Shown: piece by piece, positions 12,828 to 24,600 of the stretch
How the letters are laid out: every line of letters begins with the position of its first letter
How positions within the stretch are numbered: the stretch's first letter is position 1
From: Erinaceus europaeus
Taxonomy: Eukaryota; Chordata; Mammalia; Eulipotyphla; Erinaceidae
Reading direction: 5' to 3'
Length of the DNA: 64,000 bases
NCBI RefSeq assembly: GCF_950295315.1
Contig: NW_026647351.1
Span: forward strand, 1 to 64,000
The notes under the pieces: generated by a model
What the model was told of the DNA's origin: nothing
Database searches by the model: none
What the model saw: the letters and a program-made list of their open reading frames with translations, nothing else
Position numbers and translations under genes: made by a program

Positions 12828-12854
12828 ATAGAACAGTCACACAAAATGCTTTTT

Positions 12855-13041
12855 AATGGTTTTACTTATTTATTATTGGATAGAGAAAGAGAGGAATTGA
12901 GAGAAGAGGGAGAGACACCTACAGCCCTGCTCCACTGCTTGTGAAGATTTTCCCCAGCAGGTGGGGGCCAAGGGCTTGAACCTGCAACCTTGCAACACTG
13001 CAGCGTGTATGCTTAACCAGGTATGCCACTGCCTGGCCACT
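12855..13041 (-). mobile_element. SINE-B inside the ELOVL2 3' UTR
   Basis: Bracketed by caaaatgcttttt at 12842-12854 and 13042-13054. Head in reverse (taaccaggtatgccactgcc). Same orientation as ELOVL2, so its pyrimidine tract would be transcribed in sense. Confidence 0.9.
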
Positions 13042-13063
13042 CAAAATGCTTTTTCTGTCTACC

Positions 13064-13089
13064 AAAAAAAAAAAAAAAAAAAAAAAAAA
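13064..13089. repeat. Poly(A) run, 26 bp
   Basis: Uninterrupted A on plus strand, i.e. a U-run in the ELOVL2 transcript. Confidence 0.9.
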
Positions 13090-15511
13090 CACAAAAACTT
13101 TCTCCTGTCTCCCTCTCCTATGATCTTAAGATACAAGAAATTTCAAAGGGAATAAAAAAGTGACATCCGTATTTTTCATAAAAGATACGGGAATACTGGA
13201 AAGAACTAGAATGGTCTCTTATACACAAAATGCTGCCCTACTCCTCACAGTAAATAGAATCTTACCTTAAAATAAAAATGCATGTATCACACACGAGTAG
13301 GGAAGATTTTATCCAAATAGCCTGAATAGTTGAGCACATCACTCTGATGGTCAAAACTGTATGTTGACTTTCACTAGGTAAATGTTCTATTTTGTTAGTT
13401 TTAAAAGTTGAGGGTGTTTTTATTCATATGGCTAAGATAAAAATTTAGCTGGAAAAAACATTTTACATCTTTTTTTTAAAGAGTTTGCTATAAGCCATTA
13501 CCCGTTTTGTTCACTGACATGTTAAAATATTTACCTGATTCAATGAATGTCTGTAGCAAGATTTCACAGCTCTGTTTCTACCAGCCCTTGAATGTCTTAA
13601 GGCTATTCGTGTTACATTCAACTTCAATAGAATTAAATACCAAATTGCAAATAGACATTCTGAGTCTTCTGAGGAAACTGGCCTTGCAAGTGTAAACTGT
13701 GCAGGATTTTTTTTTTTTCCACTTTGATTTGAGGTTTCAAGCTGCTTGTAGTTCTGCTGAGAATGTTCCCTCTTTGTTGTGTACCTAAGAACCCCTGAAT
13801 GCTCCCAAAACTGCAGGTAGGGGTAGGAGGCTGCCTTGGTGACAGTTAAGGATAAGCTGGACTTAGTGACCAGTAGTATGTGTCTTTTTTTAGCTTCCGT
13901 CTGAGTTGATAATGCACACTGGTAACAGATTTTCGCTCCAGTGTTGAGTTCAAATGTGTTTTATCAGAAGCAGTACTAGTCAGCCTCAAAGCTAGCCCTT
14001 GTTTTAAAATACATCTCTGGGGGCAGAACAATGCTTATTAATAGTTATGCGATGGAAGTGTGGGGACCGAGCACCTGAGAGCCTAAGTCTTAACACTGGT
14101 TTAGAAAAATCAACCCAAGGACAAAACTGTTGAACAGAACTGGATCTACTCTAGAGAAGACCTACTGGAGGGCAACACACATTCACCAAGGGCAGTCTCT
14201 CTTTAAAAAGCAGGCCAGCTTCTGAAAGGGTACTTTACACAAAACATCAGAAACACAGTACCAAAAGTCAGTGTTTTTCTTTAAACAGGGAATAGAATTA
14301 AAAAATGACTGTTAAGGGGGTGAATGTGGGAAAAATAAAAAGGCACTTTCAAACAGACTGACTTGCTGGTGGCATGATGTACATACCTTCCTAGCACTTA
14401 AACATCTGATGTCAACATTAAGACTTAAAAAAAAAAGTTGATGTGTATCAAGTGCCCATGTCGGCAAGCTTGTTTAAAGGATACTGGCAATTTCAGTTTC
14501 ATAGGGTGTGTGTGACCTTTCAACAGACTCTTCAAAGATTGTTCTTTTCACAGTTTTGGACCATTAGTATTCACACCAACTTAGGGAGAGAGAAGGTACA
14601 CACTGAGGCTTCCCCCTGCTTTTTGTGTTTGACCCTAGTTTGCTCTACTGACATTTTTCTTCATGGACTCTTTCCATGCCCTCCCTCTTTGAAAAACTTT
14701 AATTTGCAGAGAGTGATAGGTATTTGGGGGCAGTACTAACAGGTAGGCACACAAGAAAATGCTGGCAGATTCAAGGTCCAATTTGCCCCTTTCTATTGGT
14801 TCTGATTTGCAAATATGGTTCCCAAGAATACAGCAACGTGGACTGGCATCCTTGTTGAGAAAATGGGCAGCCACTTCAGATGCTACTTTTAATATGAAAT
14901 GTGGGAATACATGCGTAATTAGGGGAGACATTAAAACTGAGGAATAACTTTGCAAGCCCCTGAGCCATGAGGATTTGACATTTATTTTCTAAATAAAAAT
15001 GGGTATTCCATGAACAGACTCTAGCTTCAAGTTCTGCTTGCTGTTTCTTTCACTTACAAACCTCTTCCAGTAATTTCTGGGGTTGTTCCTAAATGAACTC
15101 ACTACTTCATACACAGGCAGTTATTGCTTTAGTATTAATTAGAACCTAGTCTATTTAGATGGTAATTAACATTTTATTTTCAACATTTTAATCTGAAGGA
15201 GACTAACTTTTCTTGAGGGAAAACTACTTATGAAAAACAACGCTCTTATATTCCTGGCTCTGTGTGTATATAAGGCATTATAAAGAGATTCTGGTGAGGG
15301 GTTCAGTCTGTGCTGGGAGGAGGAGCTGAGGAAGCGTTCGGCTAACAGAGTAACCTAATAGCAATATATTAACACATCCCAGATACAAATGACTTATAGA
15401 CACAAAAGAAGTTAGTTTATGCTAATATATATATAAAACTTTCAATTCAGTCTTTGCTTTAAAACAAGCGAATCTGTTATACAGTTATGTGCTTTTTCTA
15501 TTACTGGATGT

Positions 15512-15634
15512 TCATTGAGCTTTCTTGTCTAGTCCATTAGCTGCAGTGAGATAAGCTTTGGCAAAGCCATTCTTAACTTCTTTTCCCACAGATGCTTCTT
15601 CTGTAACTTTCTTCATTGGCTTTTTTCGGTATGT
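15512..15634 (-). CDS. ELOVL2: ELOVL2 exon 8, coding part with stop
   Basis: 123 bp: 40 codons plus TGA, residues 256-295, from [15 protein letters not shown] to [10 protein letters not shown]. The basic tail faces the cytosol and ends KKAQ, a KKXX-type ER signal. The acceptor is aacacttcctccag. The middle of the tail ([10 protein letters not shown]) is the least conserved part and accounts for the one-residue difference from human. Confidence 0.96.
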   Translation of the reverse strand, partial: TYRKKPMKKVTEEASVGKEVKNGFAKAYLTAANGLDKKAQ

Positions 15635-18600
15635 CTGGAGGAAGTGTTCAGATTGGAGACAAAACCAAAAAATTACTCTTTAATATAACCATGTATCTAT
15701 TATGGCATAGTCAAACACAACTGATGATTTTATCAGGCATTTAATTTCCTAATAGTTCTCGTTCAAAATATGACAACTGTTAGATGTTTGGAGGAAAAAT
15801 AAACAGGGTAAAAAAGAGATAAATACATGAATTTCACTGAAGATTGCTTCATCTACACTAGGTTCCCTTCACAATACGTAGTTAGCATTCAAATATTTTC
15901 TGACTTAGTTGCTTCCAAATAGGATATAGTACTTGTAAAAAAAAAAGCTATATTGAAAATATGGGTACTTGGGATTCTGGCTTGATTTTTTTTTTTTTTT
16001 TTTTTGCTATTTCTTTTCTATGCTGACACAATACCCAATCTTTATCTCATCTTTCTCTCTTTTAAAACAATGGTATAGACAAGGATTAAGACTGAAATTA
16101 TCTGCTCAGTGACCAGTTTTAAAGACCCAAGTTTCCATCTGAACCAACAGTAAGGTTAAGAAGCAGTTTACTGGTCAGCTTCCCACCCTGGCAATGAAAC
16201 TGCTCCCCAAGTTTCACACCCAACACACTGTCCAAGGCCTTCCATTATAACACTTGGCTTTTTGTTGGGAGGACAGGAGTGACTGTTTGATTTCTTCAGT
16301 GGGTATATTTGCTTTGACACTATCTACAGAAATATTTCTTGATAAGAGTTGAGGCCGCCTAGTCTAATTTCAGGAATCAAGGAGCTCAGTTCCCTGTTAC
16401 ATTTTTGTCCAACTCTACTTTTAGCAAAAGAAAGCTAAAAATAAAAAGATTTCTTGTTTGAAGAGGAAAAAAGTAACAGGAGTATACTTCTAAAAACTAC
16501 AGTTTAAATATGATGGCTCTTTACATTTTCAGGATGTTCTCTATTTTCCCTCTCAAACACCAGGGGCCTGTTACTTTAGGTGAGTCAACTTCTTGCTTGT
16601 TGCTCTGGGACTGCATCTAAAATCTTCTATTTAAATTGTTCATTAAGAAGAAGATTAGTTAAGTGAAAAACTTCCTACTCCAGTCTGCCTTAAAAGATTT
16701 TATTTTTCCCCAAAGAGTTTTCATCAAAGCAGCTGATAATGGATTTTTTAAAAAAAATATCAAAATCAACTTCGGCCTGAGAGTGAGATCATCCCCCCAT
16801 TCACTCTCAGGCCGAAGTTGAAAAACAAGATTAGAAAAGAAAACACAAGTCGAACCTGAAATGGAATTGGAGTATTACACCAAAGTAAAAGACTCTGGGG
16901 TGGGTGGGTGGGTGGGGAGAATACAGGTCCATGAAAAATGATGAATTAAATAGTGGGGGTTGTATTGTTAAATGGGAATCTGGGGAATGTTATGCATGTA
17001 AAAAAAAAAAAAAAAGAAGTAGAAACGCAAAGCAGAAATTGACTGAGTTTGGAGTATGGCACCAAAGTAAGAAAGCAGAAGTACACTAGAGTTTGCAGTG
17101 AGTACCTCCCTAATACTTCCTCTCCACTTTTCCAAGCTTTGGGTCCAGGATTGCTCAACAATTTGTTTGGCTTTGTATGTTAACTCTCTCTTCAGTCACC
17201 AGGTTCCAGATGCCATCAGGATGCCGGCCAGACTTCCCTGGATTGAAGACCCCACCAATGTGTCCTGGAGCTCAGCTTCCCCAGAGCCCCACCCTACTAG
17301 GGAAAGAGAGAGGCAGACTGGGAGTATGGACCGACCAGTCAACACCCATGTTCAGCGGGGAAGCAATTACAGAAGCCAGACCTTCCACCTTCTGCAACCC
17401 TCAATGACCCTGGGTCCATGCTCCCAGAGGGATAGAGAATAGGAAAGCTATCAGGGGAGGGGGTGGGATATGGAGATTGGGCGGTGGGAATTGTGTGGAG
17501 TTGTACCCCTCCTACCCTATGGTTTTGTTAATTAATCCTTTCTTAAATAAAAAAATTTTAAAAAAAATCAAAATCAGGGAGTTCTTTTCCTGTTCGTATA
17601 AATTCATTCTTAACTTCCTTCTTCTAGGAAGTTTTACAGTAAGTCCTTTGCCATAAAAATCATGAAACACTTTTCTTTTTAACTAAAATGTTTTTCTTTC
17701 TTTCAGCATATTTTATTAGAAAGGGAGGAGGAGAGAAAAGACCCAGACATCACTCTGGTACATGTGCTGCCGGGGATCAAACTCTGGAGCCCATGGCTTG
17801 ACAGTCCGAAGCTTTATCCACTGCACCACCTCCCAGACCACGAATGTTTTTCTTCTTAAGAGAGGTGCCAATTTCCAAATATGAAGATGTGCCTTTGTAG
17901 TAGCTCATTATCAAGGTGGGAGAGCCTTTTGAACTGTTTTGACAGACAAGGACTGCTGTCGCTCACAGTTGTCTGTGACATATGTTATCAGTGGTACATA
18001 TGAGCATGCTAAGTTCTTCTATTCCACTACATTATCGAGTCCAAATCCTGTCTGTACCACCCTCTCCACTAAACAGCAAAGAAGTTTCCACCATATGCAG
18101 CTATCAAGAACAATGAACCCACCTTCTCTGACCCATCTTGGACAGAGCTAGAAGGAATTATGTTAAGTGAGCTAACTCAGAAAGATAAAGATGAGTATGG
18201 GATGATCCCACTCATCAACAGAAGTTGAGAAAGAAGATCTGAAAGGGAAACTAAAAGCAGGACCTGATCAAATTCTAAGTAGGGCACCAAAGTAAAAACC
18301 CTGTGGTGAGGGGTAGACATGCAGCTTCCTGGGCCAGTGGGGGGTGGGAGTGGGTGGGAGGGATGGGTCACAGTCTTTTGGTGGTGGGAATGGTGTTTAT
18401 GTACACTCCTAGTAAAATGTAGTCATATAAATCACTAGTTAATTAATATGAGAGGGGGAAGATTAATTGTATGTCTCGAAGTTTTTCAAAACACAAACTG
18501 AATCTTTTCAATATATAGGCTGTGTAATTGATATGCAGACTCTCTCAAAAGCCTAGACCAAGTAGATCAGAAGCATCCAATAGCACAGCTATATACAAGA

Positions 18601-21600
18601 TACTGGGTACTGTACAGTAAACCCTAACAAAAGGACTTTTCAAAGTTAACCCAATTACCAAATAATGTGATGATAACATTAACTATCCATTGTCTTTTTG
18701 AACCCTAAGACAGCAGGAACCTCACATCTCCACTATAGAGCCTCTACTTCCCCCAGTCCTGGAACCATTGGATAGGGCCCACTTGCCCGTATGCCTCTCC
18801 CAATCCATATCAAATAATATTGCATCTGCCGATCACAACCTAACCAACACAACGATTGCCACCTCAACATGCTTCACTTCAGACTGTGTCCAGAGACTTC
18901 AGCCATGGAATGACAACCCTTCAGCTTCATTACTCGGGTGAGACCTTTCCTTTCATAGTATACTCTAATTTCATCTCAGGTAGTTCACTTTCTAACAAAG
19001 TCCCAAAACCTAGATATACACCAGTTTCTGTGAGAGAGAGCTTATGTGCACACGTATCCATAAACTACTGCAAAATATATACCTGAAAGCAGAAGTACAC
19101 TAGAGTTTTCAGTGAGTACCCCCCTAACACTTCCTCTCCACTATTCCAAGCTTGCGATCCATGATTGCTCAACAATTTGTTTGGCTTCGTATGTTAACTC
19201 TCTTTTCAGTCACCAGGTTCCAGATGTCATCAGGATGCCAGCCAGGCTTCCCTGGACTGAAGACTCCACCAATGTGTCCTGGAGCTCCGCTTCCCCAGAG
19301 ACCCACCCCACTAGGGAAAGAGAGAGGCAGACTGGGAGTATGGACTGACCAGTCAACGCCCATGTTCAGCAGGGAAGCAATTACAGAAGCCAGACCTTCT
19401 ACCTTCTGCAACCCACAATGACCCTGGGTCCATGCTCCCAGAGGGATAGAGAATGGGAAAGCTATCAGGGGAGGGGGTGGGATATGGAGATTGGGTGGTG
19501 GGAACTGTGTGGAATTGTACCCCTCCTACCCTATGGTTTTGTTAATTAATCCTTTCTTAAATAATAATAAAAAAAAAGTTTCCACCATTTTCAAGAAACT
19601 TGTCAGGAATCATATAGCCCTTCCCTCCATGGGGACAGAAAGAACATGACTTCTTCCTACCAATTTCTTTTCTTTTCTCTCTTTCTTTAAGATATTCTTT
19701 GTTTTATTTATTCCCTTTTGTTGCCCTTGTTGCTTTATTGTTGTAGTTATTATTGTTGTCGTTGTTGGATAGGACAGAGAAATGGAGAGAAGAGGGGAAG
19801 ACAGAGAAGAGGAGAGAAGGATAGACACCTGCAGATCTGCTTCACCGCTTGTGAGGTGACTCCCCTGCAGGTGGGGAGCCAAGGGCTCAAACTGGGATCC
19901 TTCTGGTCCTTAGCTTTGCGCCATGTGTGCTTAACCCGCTGTGCTACTGCCTGACTCCCTTCCTACCAATTTCTAACATCTGTTACATTTAGCAGGGAAC
20001 ACACAGTTCTATATAAACTGGCTACAGAATTGATGGCTTCTTGAAGACTGCTAGATGACTAGCCCCGCTTTCAGACTTGCCACACTTGGAAGGAGGGACA
20101 AGTGAGCTCTGTGACGGATCTGCACACCAGCATGCCATTGGTCTACCAAAGCGTGCAACCTGGCTTTACACTGGCAGTAAATTTTATCAGATTTTTCTGT
20201 CAAGCCATTTGCATATTGCTATCATCATTTTAAGACCACCATGTCTATTTCTCATTGTGTAGACCAAACACTGTTAACCAGATAATTTCTCACTTTTTTT
20301 TTCTTTCTTCCTTTGGCCAAAGAGTTAAGTGGCAAGAAAAAAAAAAAAGAAAAAAAAATGCTGCAGAAAAATCTTCTGGTAAGAGCCCTGCCCTACTAGG
20401 GCCTATAGGCTGGGAGTATGGATCGACCTGTCAATGCCCATGTCCAGTGGAGAAGCAACTACAGAAGCCAGACCTCCCACCTTCGGCACTCCATAAAGAT
20501 CTCTGGTCCATACTCCCAGAGGGATAAAGAATAGAGAAGCTTCCAGTGAAGGGAATGGGGTAAGGAACTCTGCTGGTTGGGAATTTATGGAATTGTATCC
20601 CTCTTATCCCACAATCTTGTTTATCACTATTAAATCACTAATAAAAGGGGGAAAAAGAAATAAAGACCAGTAATTTTGATGTAAAAAAAATATTCTGGTG
20701 AATCTACTAGACTGTGTTTAGTGTCTTACAGTGTGTGTCAAATGCCAGGCTTTAGCGGCATGATGCACACACATGACACAATGTCTGTTTCTGGATGTTC
20801 ATGCACTGCAGTGTTTATCACACCACCCACTAGACTATTAATGATGGTTCTCCTTGGAGGAACAGGAGAGGCGTGTGCTTCTATACTACTTAAGTGTACA
20901 GTTGATAGTAATCACCAAATAATGTACATTTTACTTACCTGAACATAAAAATTTAGAAACAAGAAGACTAATGTGAGCATGTAAGAAGACTGGAAGATGA
21001 GGCAGCCGAAGGGGAAGCCACAGGGTTTCACGACAGCGCTCAAGGTGTGTGTGATGGTGAGCACGAACTGCACCTGCAAGGGCAGGTACCCATGAGAAAC
21101 TGTCCACTATTGATCTGATTCAGAAATTAAGTATGGATAGTTGTTATACTGTCATGGAAGAATAGCAGCTGAAATTATTTAAATAAAATGTTCTAACGTA
21201 CACGTTAATTTTTTAGAAGTATTTACCTACTTTTTAAAGCATGGCATTTTTTTCCCCCTTAGCATGACATCTTTTAAAAGTTAAAATCATAAATTGTGGG
21301 AATATAGATTTACAAGCTCACAGTTGTCTCTGGAATACACTTCCACGCCTTCCAAAAATACATTAGCACACCTCACCCTCTATCAGAAGGCAGTGGACCC
21401 CTACTTCTCCATGCCTGCCCCCTTTAGTAGTCTCAGATCTGCAGGCTTACTGTCTTTTCCTTCACAGCAAGGCATTTATGCACAAAGAAAATTTTGACAC
21501 ACATGACTTAAATCTGTAAAAGGCAATTTTAGAGAAAAAACAGGCAGTCTCAGCACATGGAAAAGCCTTTGATCTCTAAGGCTGAGGTTCCCAATCCCTT

Positions 21601-24600
21601 TCCCCACGCAAGAATGTTTAGTTGTTTCCATGGAAAAGAACTGAGAGGAGGAATAACATACCAGCTGAGCCTGTGTGAGGTACTTCTTCCACCAGAGATA
21701 CTTGTGCATGGAAGGAAACACTGAAAGCCCATAGTAGGAATACATGAGGATGTGAATAAAGCTGTTCAGTGTCGGACCGAAGAAACCTGTGGGAAGGCAG
21801 CAGAAAAAAATCACAGCACTTCTAGCAAGTAGAAAAGTTCACTTTCGGGCAAAAGAGATTTTCCTGTGCATTATGTACTGAAGATGGACACTAAGCAGCT
21901 GCTATCAGATTACTGTGCCTTTACCCTAGGACACAGCAACATCTTCTTGGTGGAGAAACTACACTGGCATGATTTCTCAGTGCAACAAAACAGGTGATTT
22001 CTATTACAAGGGTTTTTCAACCCTTTTCTCTGTCAGTTCTAGCAGCTAGTTAAAGAGAGAAACGTTTAAAGACGGTGGCTGTGTTAGTAAGACCTGACTC
22101 ATCATTGTAACTGTTGAAGGAACCTTGATCCACGACACTAAAGTAAATGAATCCTACCTGCAAGTGACCTAGGAGCCAGTGGATGCAGGGAAATATTTAA
22201 GAGAAGTGATAAAGTGCTGGGCTGTTGCCTGGGGTTTTAGGACAAAGGATACCTGAAGTTTGATCTTGAGGTATTTGCTGTGTTAGCCTGTACTCCAATA
22301 CTACATTGTCTTTATAATTCATCAATATGCACGATACATAAAGGGTTTAGCTGCATGAGGTGTAGTATTCAGAAACAAAGTTTTCTTCTTCTTTTTTTTT
22401 TTTTTGAAAAGAACTGCTGTTGTTCGGATTAAATAAAAAAAATCAAAACAAAGTAGTCAGAACAGTGCCCAACACTAAGTGAAAGCTTTATAAAAGTAAG
22501 GCAGGAATTCAGATGTCTGGTCTGAGTTACCAGTCCTGCGGTCCACCCTTAGCTCTGTTCCTCATATCCCTTAGTGTATGGCTATAAAATTTTATATTAT
22601 CATTTGGACAATGAGTATGATAATTACCTCTTAAGGTTATGATAAAATTAACCATTAAAAAGCACTGCAGGTATACTGGTTAATTAAATTCTCTAGCTGG
22701 TTTCCCAGTTCTGGATTAAAAATATGGGTAAAGGCAAGTAAATTTTAAAAAGTCCTAGGATCAATCCCCTGCACCACCATAAGCCAGAACTGAGCAGTGC
22801 TTGGTACACCTCATGGGACACTTACTGCACTGGGGGGAGCTCTGATGCGCTGGTCTCTTTCCTTTTCTTTGAAGAATTTAATGTGCACTCAGGCTTGGCT
22901 AGTATCAAAGGCTAGAAATGGAACTGGGATGGTCATGGGTCCTTCTTCCTGTGTACTACTGTTGCCTTCTTTCCTGTCCCCATGTAATGCTCACACAAGA
23001 GCCTCAGTGGGAGGTTTTTGCAGGACCCACTACAGAAAACTGAAAAGAACTTACTTTGTCCACAGGGTATCCAGTTCAGAACACACCACCAGATGTTAAA
23101 CATAGAAGCATGATGGTAAACATGAAGAAAAGTAATTTGGCTGTTTTTTTTTCGCAAAACAAAGAAAATCGTATCCAGGAACTCTACTGATTTGGAGAAG
23201 TAGTACCACCACAAGACTTTAGCTACCTACAAGAATTTTAAAATGGAAAAAGAAAAAGTGAATAAGGAAAAGGTTTCATACACAGCTGTCTGGGCCTCAT
23301 ATACCCTTTTGTAAGCAGCCCACCCCACTCTAATGAAAATGACTATCTTTCCCATATAGTTTCCTGATAGTTACTCCTCTGTGCCCACAGAACCAGGACG
23401 CTCCATGACTACTGGTTGATAATGGGATCCTCCCTAGCCTCTATAGATTATTTCCCATATTCCATTCAAGCATACCACTGAGGTATATCTCTGGGTCCAA
23501 TGCCCTTTCCTGAAATTTTATTATTTTTACAATTATTTATAGGTTTATAGGATATAGTTTCATACCATACCCACCACCAAAATCCTGTTCCTTCAGAAAA
23601 TTTCTATTCCTAGTCATCATCAATTTCCTTTTATCTAGGACTTACCTAACCTTTTGCCAGGCTAAATCAGCTGCTCCCTCCTTCATTTGTATTCCCAAGT
23701 CACTTTCTTATAAATAGTTATTAGATTTAGAGGACTGGCTGACTTCAGCTCAAGGTTTTAGGCATATGTCTTGAGTGTTTCTGTGTGCCTGCAGTCTCAT
23801 CTAGGGGTTGCTTTCCCCTGGTGGTTCAACTTATAGTCCAATGGTGAGTTCAGGTGGTTAGTTGCCTGACAGATCGTATTATGAAATTCACATCAAACTA
23901 GAAGTTTTGTGCAAGCCACAGAGAGTCACAGATACTTTCTAAAATATTTACAGGTAGATGCTTTCACATCCTTATTTCACTAGGAGTTACAAAATGGTGT
24001 TTTTCTACTTTTCTTGTTAATTCATGTTTTATCTTCTAGAGACCGAAGTTTTGTTGTTGGAAATTCACATACAAAAAGGCAAGGTAATTATCTGATTCTT
24101 TCAATTCTTTTCCTAGGTAGTCGGGTCTTTTAAGCAAATAATGAGATGCTTTTTAGTATTCTAAACTTACAGTTTGTTTGAAAACCATCCAATTATGTAA
24201 AATTTTAAATTATTCTTGACTTAAAGTTGCTTTGTAAAAGTTTGAGTCCAGGTTGTAGTTTCCCAGGTGCACATATGACTCACTGCAGCCCCCACTCTGA
24301 TAACCACTACATAGTGCTGGATCATAAGATACTGTCACTGAAGAGCCAGCCAATATTCTTCTTGATATTCAAACTGTGCCATCTTTAACAATGGGAGTCC
24401 CTTCCAAGTGGTTCCGATATGTCTTATTTACTGCATAGACACACAGGCAGCACACTGCTTCACCACTCACGAAGCTTTCCCCCCTCAGATGGAGACTGAG
24501 GCCTTGAACCCAGGTCCTAGTAAATGGTACATATGTGTTCAACTGGGTGCACCACTGTCTGGCCCCTTCCTATGTGTCTTTTTGTCATGACTAATCTTCC

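Larger units (their letters stand above)
12805..15511 (-). other. ELOVL2: ELOVL2 3' UTR (probable extent)
   Basis: About 2.7 kb of largely non-repetitive, AT-rich DNA follows the stop codon. It is nearly free of the young repeats that fill the rest of the window, apart from one SINE-B (12855-13041). The 3' limit is inferred from an AATAAA at 12827-12822. An earlier AATAAA at 14986-14981 would give a roughly 0.55-kb UTR instead. The size is in line with the long 3' UTR of mammalian ELOVL2, but no transcript was available. Confidence 0.6.
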
